Source of the DNA: Cryphonectria parasitica EP155
Lineage: Eukaryota > Ascomycota > Sordariomycetes > Diaporthales > Cryphonectriaceae
Direction of reading: 5' to 3'
NCBI RefSeq assembly: GCF_011745365.1
Contig: NW_024468917.1
Span: 2,475,501 to 2,539,500, forward strand
DNA: 64,000 nucleotides
Shown here: piece after piece, positions 1 through 12,663 of the stretch
Layout of the letters: every line of letters starts with the position of its first letter
How positions within the stretch are numbered: position 1 is the stretch's first letter
Program-made: the position numbers and the translations under genes
The notes under the pieces: generated by a model
Told to the model about the DNA's origin: nothing
Database searches by the model: none
Seen by the model: only the letters and a program-made list of their open reading frames with translations

Positions 1-1772
1 AATGGCTGGGCTGGGTTGGTTCCGGAACGAATGGCTTCGATGCTTTGAGGGGAGGGGCTGTCAGGCAGCTGCAGCAGAATCAGAAGCTTCCTCAGCTGCC
101 TATCAATACCACTTTCACGAGACAGATGTCCAGACAGATAGAATATTGCATACCTCTCTTTCTGCTTCCTTCTTAGGTTGGCTGGCTGGCTCGCTTTGGG
201 GCCGGCCGTGGTGGGATGAGGTGCACCTTGGGTGGAGGCACGTCACTTGTTCCCGCTGCTTAGTCTACCTAAGCTGAGCTCAATCGGGACATAAAGAGAA
301 CACAAGGCACACGAGACTGGAGGCCGAGACAAGCCGCTTTCTGGCAATGAACCCTTTTCAGAAAAGCAATGCACATGAAAACAACAGCTTTTCCTCCTCA
401 GAGAAGGACAAATCCAGTTGGAGAGGAAGAGTGGGGGAAGGGGGGAAACGGAAGGAGAGGAAAGACGTTGAGAGAGTCGGGGTAGTTAGTGAGTGGTGGA
501 GTTGTCGCTATCAATACGTTATCATGTAGAGTCAGGAGGTAGGTGGTGCTAAAAGTCATAGCAGGAGGGAGTTTATCAAAGAATGTGCATGTGCCCTCTT
601 TACAAAAGCACACCCTGGAAGGGGGGGGGGGGCGCAATGATGCATTGATCCAATGTTCTCCACTGGCGACAAGTCCAAACGCAGCCAGCACGGTGGGTTT
701 CGTCTTCTACAGAGTGCCAAGCTGTAGTTTGCCTTTCGTTTACCCCTGGCAGGTTAGGCCACACCACAGCACTGCACTGCATTGCCCTGCACATTGAGCT
801 AGTGGCTAAAGAGGACTCAGTCAATACTCCTTCAGAAGCAGACACACCCTGTCTCAATGCAATGAAAGCCCAACACGTAGCTGCTCGTTGCGTTTGGGAA
901 TCTGAACCAGCATTTTATTGGCAGATATTTCTTGAAGAAAAAAAATCTATGTCCGAAAGGAGGAGGAAAAGGAACAAATACTGTATACTTTGTGCTGTTG
1001 AACCATGGTAGAGTTGGCCCTTGCTCCTAAGTCGCCGGAAACGCCCTACTCTAGGAGCAGCAGGCAAGCTCAAGGGCATACATTCCAGACAAGATCAAGT
1101 TCGCAAGGAGAGCTTAGCAGCTACGTTTTCGAGCATGCCGACTAAATCATATGAATGATGGCGAGAATTTTTGTAATGAACCAACCTTATTAGATAGCAC
1201 AGGAGGATAGTTGGTTCTTTCCTATTACAAATCCAAAACTCCGTACCCATTTCACTGAGGCCACACAGCAAAGCACTGGTAGGAGACGTAAACACACCAC
1301 CATGGAAGGTCATGTCTCCAGAAACATCCACCACGAAGTAGATGTACTGAAATGAAATATATGGCACATTCAATTTCATGTCAATAGTGTGTGAGGACAG
1401 TGTCTCATATAATCAACGCATACAGCTACTGGCAGATTTCTATGCATAACCGGACAACCCCCAACGCCCTTCCGACATGGCAGTGGTCAGGCCGTCAAAC
1501 CACCTGTAAACGCCATCTGTGCCTGGTACCTTTTTATTCCGTCCTTTCAGCTTCCAGGACGAATGACAGAGGAAGTGGATGTCAGCCATGGGCAAGAACC
1601 TTGCCCTAGAATAGTGCCACATCCTTTGCTGGAATTGTTTTCCCCCCGCAAACCTTGAACGCCAGTGTATTACATGCCCCTAACCAGGAAACCGAGAATG
1701 AAAGACGAGAGAAAAAAATGTTCGTGTCCCCGTGAAAAAGAGAGAATCGTCGTTTGCCCACGGCTGCCGCAC
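1..1772. other. Gene-free stretch at left edge
   Basis: No reading frame here has an ATG start, coding-like composition and a recognisable product. The stretch lies beyond the 3' end of the Ies4 gene and holds a run of 12 G at 621-632. A gene entering from the left cannot be excluded, but nothing supports one. Confidence 0.6.
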
Positions 1773-2676
1773 TTAAGCACCAGCGGCAATAGCCATAGGG
1801 GCAGGCGAGGAGGCTTGAACGCTAGGAAGACTCTGCATCTCGACGTCGCCACCGGAATTGCTGTTGTCGGACTTGGTCGGCTGCTCGACGTTCTCCTTGT
1901 TCTCCTTGCTGCTGTCTGCGTTGGAGGCGGCGGCGGAGGCGGGCACTTCCTCAGGTGTAGCCTCGACGGGCTCCGGCTTGGGAGGGGCAGTCCAGCGATG
2001 AATCTCCCACTCGACACCGGTAAAGGTCTTGAGGCGGAAGCTGCCCTTGTTCCATTTGCGGCACGGCTTGCCACTACGGTCGAGGGCGCGCAAGCCGGCG
2101 TTGATGGCACCCTGGTTCGCCTTGGGGCCGAGCCGGTGGGCATTTCCTCGGGCGGGCTCAAGGGTACCATCCTCCCTGCGAGTTGGGTTAGTTCACTGTT
2201 GCATGCTTGCTCGAGGTCGTGGATGTGGAGAAAGGGAGAGAGGGAGAAGGCACCTACATTCGCTGTCTCTTCTTGGGGCCAGGCTTGCCTCGAACCTTGG
2301 CCTGCCCATCGCCGTTCGCTGCGGCTGCAGACCTCTTCTGACCCTTCTTCTTGTCGGGAGGACCCATCGCGGTCGGGGCGGGTGTGCCACCGTTGGCAGG
2401 CGTGGCTGGGCTGGAGTCGGAGACGTTCTCGGGGTTCGAGGCAGGGGCTGGCTGTGGTGTCGAGGCGCCAGGCGAGTCCTTGATGTCCTTCACCGGCGTA
2501 TCCTCCTTGACGGGCTCGGGGGCGGGAGTTGGCGTCGGAGCAGGGTCGAGAAGGGCTCGCAGACGATCGGGCGAGACTTTGAGTGTGAGGATCTTGGAAT
2601 CCTTGCTGCTGGAGGCCGAGGCCTTGCGCTGCTTGTCCTTGGCAGGCGTAGAAGTTCGGCTCGTTGAGGGTGCCAT
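1773..2676 (-). CDS. IES4: INO80 chromatin-remodelling complex subunit Ies4
   Basis: Subunit of the nuclear INO80 chromatin-remodelling ATPase complex. Two exons, 2676-2258 and 2175-1773, flank an 82-nt intron (donor GTAGGT, acceptor CAG) and give 273 aa. The start is the ATG at 2676; the frame stays open upstream only through a TTG codon. Residues 31-43 (LKVSPDRLRALL) form the N-terminal family motif. Residues 11-140 are otherwise Pro/Ser/Lys-rich and disordered, ending in a basic KKRQR stretch. The conserved C-terminal block is at about 156-201, opening GPKANQGAINAGLRALD and containing SGKPCRKW and TGVEW. This block matches the fungal Ies4 family (formerly DUF1711) from memory. The tail is acidic and Ser/Asn-rich. 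The intron splits the codon just before the conserved block. Confidence 0.85.
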
Positions 2677-5600
2677 CGCTTTTGGCTGTGTGGAGGATCT
2701 GGACGTCGTCAAGAAAGTAGTATTCGTGTCGGGAGCGTGTAATCGCCGACTGGTGGGAGGACCGATGCCTTTTTATATGGAGCTCAATAATAGAGGCGAC
2801 AGGGCAAGGCGGAGATGATGAATTGGCAAGAAAGGTATGCGTCTCTAGGGGGGAGAGTAGTGCGTATGCATGAGTGTGCGATTTGCGTACGTGCCTTGAC
2901 GGGCGGGTTGGTTGCTGAGCAGATCCGATCCACTTGATCAGTTGGACGGGAAGGGAGGGTTGGTTGTTGGTGCGGTGCATAGAAGGAAAGAAGAAAAAAA
3001 ATCAAGAGTCAGCCTGGCTGGGCTGGGCTTTTTTGGTGATGACAGGCGTGCAGAGTTATCTGCAGCGTGCGTGGTGGGATCAAGTGAGAAAAAAGTGTGC
3101 GCGACGGCGACGATGGAATTATAGTGGTGGTGATGGTGGTGTTGGGTGGTGATGGTTACGAAGGGAAGAAGAGAAAGAGGATGGGACGGCGAGGGTGGGA
3201 GGAATCCATCACCTGGACTTGTTTTATTGCCCGGTGCGGTGGGAGAGGAAACGTTCAAGTTTCGATGGTGCCGCTCGCGCTTCAGTCATTGTGCCTGTGG
3301 TGCTGGGCTGAGGTGGCCAGGCCTCGCGCTCTCCCTCACTCACCCCAAGGCGCCCAAGACGAGGACGGGACGGGTTTGGGTCTTGGAGGGAAATGCGAGC
3401 TTCGTAGCCCTGGCGCGGGCGATCAACCTTGTTTGAGCTCACCTGCAGGTGGCCGCCGCGGTCCCCCTGCCGCGGCTGGGGCTGGACTGGATTACATAAG
3501 GCAACCCAAGGCACTTTGTACCTCTGTACCCTTTCCTTTCTCTGCAACCCGTCGCTTGTCGATTCTATTTTCGTGGTCTCTCCTCCCTTTTTCTCTCTTT
3601 ATTGTCCTGTCTGGAGTTTCTTTTCTTCCCCTTGTTCCTTTCATTGTCTCTCCCTCACTACAAGATGAATATGAACTGAAATACAAAGTGTATCGTTCCC
3701 CAACTTTTCACTCACCACATCATCATCTTCTTCCTCCTCAAAGTCTCCATCTCGGGTGTGGCAAGATAAGGAGGGTGCAGGCAGTGTGAACTTTGGTTTG
3801 GTGTGTCTCCGCTAGGACTGCTGAGAATTCTGCATGTATCTAGTCAGAAACTTTGTCACACTCCTAACAACACATCCTTGTTTCTATACCAGTTCTGCTG
3901 CCTATCACTGTTAATGGAGGACAAGCCACCGTATCATCGCCGACAGGTCTCACATCCCCTTCAAGGTCTCACTGCCACCCCATCCATCCATTCAGTGGGC
4001 GTCCAACTGCCCAAGCGCTCAATCTCCGGAAACCCGCCCACAGCCGATCCATCCATCTGACCTCGTCACCTCGTCCAAGAGGGAATAAGAATGAGGATCG
4101 CTCCCGCAGAAAAGGGAGCAGGAAAAAGGGGGTTCGTAACGTCTAAGTATCTCCTCACTTTGGTCCCCTCTCCCCTCCTCCCTTCAACAACAAATTGTTA
4201 TGGCTCTGCATCCTGATTTTATCATCGTGCCTCATGATGCCGAACATGTCTGCTGCCGAATGAAGCCAAAGCTGGCTGGAGGAGGCAGGCACCGGCACGA
4301 GTCGATGGAGTACTATCACCAAAAGCGGAGTCACTAGAAAATCCAACCAAAGTCATGCTCCTTGATCACACAACCAACCGCGACAAATGAAAAGTATTAT
4401 AACTCCGGAGCGAGAGCCCCCAGGCATAGATGGCGGCACCCACGAATCACTTTCCGACTCCACTCTAATAGTGTCATGCCTTTAACCCCCCGCCATAAGA
4501 GAGACAGAAAAAAATCGACCGTGCTCTCCTCGATTGGGATTTGGCACTTAAATAGGGGCTTTGCGCCTCTTCCAAAGAAGTTTTGACAACGTCAATGCGT
4601 CATTCATTGATGAGCGAGATTTGCACCTCCGCCAGCTCGCCTCAGCCTGTCTGTCATTGACATGTCAGTGAGGCAATGTCAAACTCAACGACTACTATAA
4701 AGTCCAATTTTAGCTTGGCATTTGTACAGTATATACTGGGTGGCGAAGTCATACTATCAAACCTTGGAGGGTCGTAACTGTAAATCGGATCAGCAAATAG
4801 CCCTGTCAGCCTTTTGATTACGGCTATTCCAGCGTGTCTTGAGCATTATCTCGGTTCTCCTAAGCATGCCCCTCGAGAGTTGAATGCTACTATAGTAATG
4901 AGTCGAATTATGTACTATGGTAATAGTTGAATCGTACCTAGGTAGGCTTTTGGTAGCACTATGGTGCTTCTACACCTGTGCTTGTTATACATTCCAAGGT
5001 TTCTCTTTCGATCAGAAAGTAGTTCTCTATACTTGCAATTCGCGACAGCGCTCACTATCGACCTACACCTCTACTGGGGGCTCAGTGCATCAATTCACCT
5101 GTCTAGCCCAGGGATGGCATGAAGAGTGTGGACGTTAGTCCCCTCCCTCATGAACATATACTCCTACGGATAGCTTGGCTTTGTAAACATGTGTAGAAAC
5201 TGCTTATACTTGAAACACCTTCTTGTCAGTGTAGAACTTGAGAGCGAGATATGAATCTTGGCAGCTTACAAGCCGAAGCAGACCCCATAGTGACCGGCCT
5301 CGTCAGAGGTGTGGGACTGGCATGAACTTCAAGGTTCAGCGGCAAGCAACATATACACTGCCTCTTAAACATCTTGGTGGGTGTGACATCCCTCTATGGT
5401 ACTCAGAGACAGCAGTGCGGTCTCACAACAGTGGTTGTGCCATTAATCATGTTTACAGGCCCCATAATGAAAGATTCCTGATCTAGAAGAGTACTGGAAG
5501 TCAGACTGGTAATAGTCTTTGAAAGGTGACTACGTCTCAAGAAGGACCTTGTCGGGGCCGTGTAGTCTAGGTACTCAGATAGTTTCCAGAACGGCGGCCT

Positions 5601-5685
5601 ATTTCCTGTAGGATGTTTTCAATTTTAACCCCGTTTTAGGAACGATTCTTGTTTTGCTATTATCCTTATTTTTACTCTGACAACC
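2677..5685. other. 3-kb intergenic region between two minus-strand genes
   Basis: Holds the Ies4 promoter side and the 3' flank of the dioxygenase gene. A pyrimidine-rich tract lies at about 3525-3660. The part from 4600 to 5600 is more AT-rich and carries TACTATAG/TACTATGG motifs at about 4888-4926. No coding frame was recognised. Confidence 0.6.
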
Positions 5686-7690
5686 TCACTGCCCCTTCTC
5701 TCCCTCTCCTCTCTCGGCGCAGTACTTGGCCACCTCCTTCTTCAGCGTGTCCTCCTGCCTCCTCACAAGGTCCATGATATCCCTCACCTTTCCCCCGAGC
5801 TTCTCCTCGCCGATCTGGCCCGCGACAAAGTTCATATCCCGCAGCACCGCGCTCAGCTGGTTCGGCAGCCAGGTGATGATGGGGCTGCCACCCGTGGCCG
5901 TCGGGTGCGACGTCATCTTGAGGATGTACTCCTTGCCGAAGCACCAGTGCCGCCACCGGAAGTCGCGCACCTGGTTGAGGAGCTGCAGCCACAGCCGCCG
6001 CGACTCCCATACCTCCTCGTCCTGCTCGGCCTTGGGGTCCGCGTTGGACAGCTGCAGGGCGAACTCGCGCATGTTGACCTCGATGGACCTGTCACGGACA
6101 TGCTTGAGGAACGCACGATGGTTGGAGGGGCGGTATTTGCGGAAGTCCTTGAGGATCTCCGTCAGGGGGGTTTCGGGCTGTGTGTTGTCAGTCTTTGAAC
6201 AAGAGAAACAAAGGTGACCAGAGAGAAATAAAGGTTGGCTTCTGCCTATGGGCAGGCTTGGGTGAGAAAGAGAACAGGCTTCGTACCATGGGGATCTGCA
6301 GGAAGTTGTCCATCGTGGGGATCATAGAGTCGTTGGCGCCCGACTCGCCACGGAAGGACATAGGCTTGCCGTCATTGATGCCCTCATACACTACACCATT
6401 GGGAAACATGGACTGGCTAGTGATGCCAAAGATGAATGTGCGGAAGGTGGTGTAGTCCAGAGGCTTGGACTTCATCCACATCGTCTCCATCTGTGTTGCG
6501 TGGCAGGTGTCAGCCTCATGAATCCTCGCCTGTGTGCATGTGTGCGTGTTCAGATGAGACAATATGTATTGACTTACAGTGGCATTGATCTTGATCATGG
6601 CGCCCAGCATCTTTCTCATGGCATCATTGAGAGCCTCACGGCTCTCGTGCGCAGCCTGGAGGGCTTCGACGACACCAGAGACAAGAGGGCCGGAGCTCTT
6701 CACCATGTCGATGTGCACGAGCACGAAGCCGGCCTCGGATGACTTGGGGTCGAGACCATGCTCAAAGGCACGGATAAGACGCAGGTTATCGTAATCCATG
6801 CCCTTAGCTGGGTCCTCCAACCTGTAGTTGTAGAGGGCGTACGAGCCGGCGTACTCCATGAAAGGGAGGAAGCCAGTCCTGCATGATTGTCAGGGATCAT
6901 GGAGGGTAGACTTGCTTGGTTCGGAGTGAGGCACAGAGAGGAAGTAGTGAAGCATAGAAGACACGAGCACCCCAAGCGACAATAGCCGAAGCCAACACCC
7001 GATGATAGACGATGATGAGAAAGGAAGGAGTTCATTGTGTGGTACTTGGCGTGGAGGGCAGAAGAGGGGAACAAAGAAGGGGCCAATGATGGAAAGAAGG
7101 TTGACTAAAGAGCTGAAAAGGGAGGGAGACAACGACAATAGGACAGACGGTGAAAAGAGGGGGGGGGGGGTTGCGCAATAACTATGACAACATATTACGA
7201 GAAAGAAAAGGGCATGTGCTCACAACTCTGCAACCCTAGCCATGGGTCTAGCAATGACAGCCGGTAAGGTCTGCCTCCCCAAACCATACGGCTCACCCCT
7301 GAGGAACCTTTCGTGGCAGGGCTCGAGGAGGTACGCCGACAACAAGAACGAGTAGTCTCGGTACAGGGCGTTCATTAAGGGCATGTTCTCCTTGTACTTG
7401 TCGACAGCCCAGGTCAAGTCTGGAAAGTCTGCGTCGACGGTAGGTCCAAGCTTGCTCTTGGCGAGCAGGCCTGGCTCACCCGACGATGTCTTGACGGGCA
7501 TAGCCTGGAGGATATCCTCGAGGGGCTGAAACTCTGGGGGGAGTTGCCAGATAGGGTTGGCACGGGGTAAAAAACCACGAGGCTTGGAGACCATGAATGC
7601 CTGGAGGGAATCATCGTCTGGACGGCAGTCATCGAGGACTTGGAAGTCCTCGTTGGGGACATAGTCATCCTCAATGCCGACAGAGCCCAT
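5686..7690 (-). CDS. BNA2: Indoleamine 2,3-dioxygenase (tryptophan to N-formylkynurenine)
   Basis: Heme enzyme that opens the indole ring of tryptophan, the first step of the kynurenine route to NAD. Four exons (7690-7224, 6878-6578, 6490-6287, 6177-5686) give 487 aa, a normal fungal length. Introns are 345, 87 and 109 nt; donors are GTGAGC, GTAAGT and GTACGA. The ATG at 7690 opens the first conserved exon. Diagnostic blocks are LPAVIARPMARVAEL followed by FMEYAGSYALYNYR across the first junction, GKPMSFRGESGAN at about 297-309, the RWRHWCFGKEYI segment whose His401 is the likely proximal heme ligand, and TATGGSP after it. Known from the family: this class is IDO, not tetrameric TDO. Fungi often carry paralogues, so the BNA2 label marks function rather than strict orthology. 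The long first intron is the only oddity. Confidence 0.93.
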
Positions 7691-9964
7691 GGTGGATGTT
7701 CGATGGTGATGCTCAGGGTAGTGTTCAAGCGGTGAGGGAAGAGTGGTATCAGGGGATTTTTGGGAAGGATTTTTTTTTATAAAAAATTTGGTGCGCTGTT
7801 TTGGATCTGTGTGGTATGTGTCTTTAGAGTGCAGTTACAGTCCATTGTCTGGCTGGGCGCGGTGGTGGTTAATATAGACCGTGGCCGGAACCATTTCCGC
7901 GCTCAGAAACTGTCGACGACGAAGACCGGAGATAGAGGCATTCTTAACAACCAGTCACGAGAACTATTGTCCCATCGATAAGCCAGGGTCATGCTGCAAC
8001 CCCCCCGACGTCAAGAAACGAGTTGACACGTATCATCCTGTCACGGTCCAGCCCTGGTTTTCGTTCACCGTAAAACTCATGGGGTGAGGTTACACATCGT
8101 GAGTATAAATTGGTGGCCACTCGCAAATTTGTAGTATGGAGCGACAAGCCTATACACCAACTTTGAATGTGGAGGAGACAAAGTGAGATTGGAAGTGCAT
8201 AATATAAACTTGTTGAGAGACCTGCTGACCTCGCGCTGATAAATTCTCGATTTCTCTTTGGCTCGAGTCTTGTTTCCACAGTGTCGTGATGGAACTGAGT
8301 GAATTCGAAGGAAGAGGGCCACGTCAAATACCGGGGGATGTGTAAGTCGGTAGGCGGATGGACGGGATGAGCTCCACTCCGGATGCTACGTCTTCCGCTA
8401 AGCCAGCCGAGACAAATGACCGAGACCGGGCACCGTGCAATTACGGAATTCCGGCCAGGTTTAAACACCGTGGTCTGGTGAAAACTCTCAAAATCTGGAT
8501 AATAGTGGAGTTCATGATGGATCAAGCAAGTACTCACCGCACGTGTCACGGTACTCACTTTCGAGTCTTTTTATCCTGACAGAGATATCCGTGGGCACAC
8601 CATGGCACCAAACACCATCCTTCGAAATTACATGTACGTGGATCAGACTAGAATGGTATGACACTCTGGTGAGGAGGTAGTGGAATTCAAAGCATTATGA
8701 AGTAATTAAGCTTCCTAGCTGAACTGGTGCGAATGAACGGGGTTTACAGGAAGGAAGGCATTTTCCTAACTTTCTGTAACTCTGAAATGCATAATATGGT
8801 TCTCGATAAGCTGTCTGGAACAATAAATAGCAGATAGACACAATGTATAAAGACAAAGACCTCATTACTTCTTCCGTCTGGGTATTTGTCGAAAATTTTG
8901 AACCCTTTGATTGAACTAATTATGGCAAGTCATGATTACTTTGTGAAGAGAGAGTTTGTCATCTGCAGGGCCATCATTTGCTGGTTGAACCAACCAAATG
9001 ATAATCAGATCAGTGGTGGTATTCCACTGCGAGTCAGCTCGAGGGAGTTCATTTGGGTGTCATTACATGTGGGGCTACAGCACAAGGGTCTGGTCTCACT
9101 GTCTTCAATTCTCCGTACACTACTTTACCCTCTCTTTCTCTCTCTCGTATCATCAGCACCAGACACGGACCAACAGTACCAGGGAGGGCTGGAAGGGGAG
9201 GTTACTCCTGCCCACCTGGCCTCGGTCGGGATGTTATGCATCAAAACTCGCCAACTAACCAGCCAGCGCTAATGCAGAATACTGCAGGTCTGCATTCGAG
9301 CTCTTTCTATTTGCATTCTCCTGCCTTTTGCCCGCCTACCCCCTCCACCATTTCAATCAATCCGGTCCGTCTGCCGTAGGTTGGTCACACGAGGGGCCCC
9401 AAAGACCCGAACCCGAAGGATTGCACGCCACACTTTGGCTCCAGTGGTGAGCAAGCAAGTGCTCACTCTTTTTTCTCCTTTTTGCCTCTCACCCCCTTCT
9501 GGATCCTCAAGAAGATGCCGGCCAGCCCTGTCTGCAGGGCCAGCAGGGCCACTTTGTCATCCTGCCGGATTACCCACAGCAGTTGGAGCAGGTGACGAGG
9601 AAGGTGCGGCCGGACCTGGTGCCTGCGTCCCCTCCGGCTACTCTTGCGCTGTTGGTCCACTCGAGGTGCCACCCAGGTTGCATCTCGGTTGCCATCCAGT
9701 GGATGTTGGTCTCGTTCAAAGGTGCATAGGGCTCTGCTTCTTCTCCTTCTTCTTAGCATCTAGAGGTCTTTTGTAGAAAAGAGTGGGACAAAATGATGAA
9801 GAGAACCTAATTGCCTTCATTTCCTTTTCCATCCTCTTTTGTGCATTCTTCATGTCAAAGACAAATGTCTTGAACGAAAGATCAAATGACGAACCTCATC
9901 AAATGTCACAACCCACGACCGACACAGCAAATAGGCTGATCGTCTGATTCCACGCGCGCCAACA
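7691..9964. other. Divergent intergenic region between IDO and cysteine-rich gene
   Basis: Contains both promoters. A run of 12 G lies just inside IDO intron 1 (7159-7170), not here. The stretch 7700-9400 is AT-richer and has no supported gene; a 189-codon minus frame at 7989-8558 starts at GTG and looks like chance. A GC-rich, coding-like island occupies about 9480-9760 and is described in the findings. Confidence 0.55.
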
Positions 9965-12131
9965 ATGCGCTTTCCCCTCCTCCTCCTCCTCGTCGACGGG
10001 GTGTGCGCGCAGTATGCAAGATTCGCGATGATGGGAGACAACAACCCCGACCTCGATCTCGACCCAGATGACAGCCACAACCTCCGGGCGCCGCAGTATT
10101 ACTGGCACCCTGCGGCCGTTGCAGCATCACCGCCCTTTTTTGCAAAGAGAGATGGCGACTGCGGCACTGATTCGCATCCATGTAAGTTATTTATGATGGC
10201 CCTTTGCAGTCTCGTCTGGTCTTGCCCAGATCTCACCGCCCCCCTGGCCTCCCCTCGTCTGCGACCCCCGCCCCCCACCAGCCAAAAGAGCCCCGACTTT
10301 TTTCTTGTTCGGTTCCTGTCATGCACGACACATTGCGTTGCATCCTTATTTGATATTTTCTACGTCTTCTTTTTATCCTTTTCAGCCCTACCCGCTGTGC
10401 AGCGTGCACGGTACATCCCCTGGCTCCAATGTGATCATCGCATGTGGCTTGTTGTCTGGCCCTCCTCCTCCTCATCCTCCAAGTTGCAAGGTTGGGGTTG
10501 GGCCACCACCACCACCACCACCACCAGCAGCCACGTCTCTCCATCATAATCATGATCATGATCATCATCATTGTCACCACCACTATCACCACCACGATCC
10601 TCCTCATCATGAAGCTCACAATACCTCCTTACTCGCACCACCAGGCTCCGACATCAACTCCACCCTCTGCTGTCCCGACACGACCTACTGCCTAGTCAAC
10701 AGCACAAGCTGGCAAGCGCAATGCTGCGACCTAGGCTCGACCTGCGGAGAGGCCTGCACGCCCAACCAGTACCTCGTCAACTACACCTCTACCATCACGC
10801 GATCGGCCACCACCACCCAGTCCACCTATGCAGCATGCGCGCCCCGCGTCTGCACGTCAACCAACTACCTCTGCCCTTCCTCCCTAGGCGGCGGGTGCTG
10901 CGCCTACGGCTCAGACTGCGGCGTCAACGCCGACGGCCAGGGCGTCTGTCTCGGCACCGCGGGTGGGACCACGTCCACCGCCTCCACCGAGGCCATGAGC
11001 ACCCTCGTCACCCCCGTCGCCTCGGGCTGCACCGCCCAGGGCCAGACCTACTGCACCGCTGGCGGTGGCTGCTGTGACGCCGGCTACGCCTGCACCCTCG
11101 TCTCGTCCCAGGTCATGTGCAGCGCCGTCACCGCCACTCCGACCTCCTCCTTCACTGCCGCTGCGCCCACCGGCTCCGGCATCACCGTCGAGCACAAGTC
11201 CTCAAGCGGCGACAAGCTCTCCTCCGGCGCAAAAGCAGGCATCGCCGTCGGCGTGGTCGTGGTCGCCGCGCTCGTGATTGGGTTCCTGACGTGGTTCTGT
11301 CTGCGGAGGCGGAGGCGCTCTGGGGCTTCTGCTCCTACCGTCTCGGGCCAGGAGATGCGTAGTGTGCCGCCTGGAGGAGGAGGAGGTGAAGGGCAAGGGG
11401 GCAACGAGATGGCTCATGGTGCTGCTGGCAGCGGCTGGGGAGGCCGGAACCTGTCCGAGGCAGACGGGACGAGCCTTGGCTATCCTGCGTCGACGGCGGG
11501 CACGAGCCGTGCCGGGCGCGTAGGCTACCAGGACTATTTCGGCCCAGAGAACGTCCCGACGTACATGGAGATGGGCGCCGGAACCCTGGGCGCAGGTTTT
11601 ATTGCTGCTGGCGATGTTGCTCGTGCTGGTGCTCCTTCTCCACCAAACGAGCACCCGTCCCCAGAGATGTACGCCAGTGGCGTTGCTGGTGGTGGTAGGG
11701 ACGCAGCAGGCCCTCACCAGAGCCCTGTAGAGATGGCCGTGGCAAGTAAGGATCCATCATCGCCGAGACGGCCTATGGCGCAGGCGGGACAACACGCAAG
11801 GATACCCTCGGACCGCAGCGACGGCGGCCAGAGCGAGCTCGCAGACACATCATCAGGGCCAGCAGCGGCGGCGACGGCGAGGGATGTGGGCCGGTACCCG
11901 CAGGCGAGTTCGCACAGCATAGACCAGGTATTTGAGCTGATGGGGAGCCCGACGTCTCCTATAGGACCTGGTGGTGGTGGTGGTGAGGGAGAAGTCTTTT
12001 ATGATGCGCACGAGGGCGGCGGTGGTGGTGGTGCCGTGGGTGGCAATAGGAATTTGCCTCAGCCTTTTCCTACGCCTGCGAGTGAGATGAGCGAATTTGG
12101 GACACCGAGCCCCATGAGTCGGGAAGAATAA
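9965..12131 (+). CDS. Secreted cysteine-rich single-pass membrane protein, unassigned
   Basis: Predicted type I plasma-membrane protein of unknown function. Exons 9965-10181 and 10645-12131 join in phase to 567 aa; the 463-nt intron has a GTAAGT donor and CAG acceptor. Residues 1-16 are a signal peptide (hydrophobic core FPLLLLLV). A dibasic KR at 61-62 could be a Kex2-type site. The ectodomain (66-231) has 22 cysteines, including CC pairs at 81-82, 99-100, 157-158 and 215-216. Two related modules end GGGCCAYGSDC and GGGCCDAGYAC. A Ser/Thr linker leads to a transmembrane helix at 268-291, stopped by CLRRRRR. The long tail (to 567) is Gly/Ser/Pro-rich and probably disordered. Similar cysteine-rich surface proteins are common in filamentous fungi but uncharacterised, so a sensor role is inference. 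Splicing restores an uninterrupted Cys pattern (DGDCGTDSHPC then SDINSTLCC), which supports the model. Confidence 0.8.
10503..10612. repeat. CAC/CAT-type repeats inside an intron
   Basis: Lies in the 463-nt intron of the cysteine-rich membrane protein gene. It consists of a (CAC)n run at about 10506-10530 followed by imperfect CAT/CAC units to about 10610. It keeps frames open on both strands by composition alone, producing artefactual His-rich or Met/Ile-rich frames. Confidence 0.8.
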
Positions 12132-12663
12132 TGATAAATAATCAAAGCGGGTTGGGTCATGAGAAGGAGGCAGGGGCGGGGAATGGGATGTCTTGTTCTT
12201 TTTCGAGGTTCCCTTTCAAGCAGGCGTTTTGGTCGTGGCCGGGTTTGTTCTTCTCAGTCTTATTAAGACAGACTCTGGCTATATGATACTCTACACACAC
12301 GCACACCCACACACCCACACGGAGGCTCATTATGAAAATAACTTCATCTCCACGTCCCATCGTGCACACTTTGAACCTGAAACAGGAAGATCATATCGTA
12401 CAGCATTTGTTCCCCAACACCTAGCCGTTCCGTTCCGTATTTCCCTTCCCGAAAGAACCGCCATACAGGCCTGTGGTATACTCCATTGCTATTGTTCCCA
12501 AACGCCAAACAAAAATAGCAAGAGACAGAAAAAGAAATCAGTGAAGCAAAAAAAAACAAAAAAAAAACCACCAAACAAACGCACGCTTCGTAATAATTCC
12601 CTCTCATGCTTGTGCGTGTGGGGGTATAGGTATGAAAACAAAGGTCAGGCTGTCGCCGTCATA
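12132..12663. other. Convergent 3' intergenic region
   Basis: 532 bp between two converging stop codons. It contains a CA-rich tract at about 12293-12321 and an A-rich tract around 12540-12575. It should hold both 3' UTRs and polyadenylation sites. No gene is seen. Confidence 0.7.

Noticed and set aside
7989..8558. 189-codon minus-strand frame upstream of IDO
   Set aside because: Begins at GTG, has no early ATG, no recognisable sequence and AT-rich intergenic composition.
10305..10644. Upstream extension of the cysteine-rich gene's second exon as coding
   Set aside because: It would start at a non-ATG codon and encode low-complexity His/Pro; splicing from 10181 to 10645 restores the Cys pattern instead.
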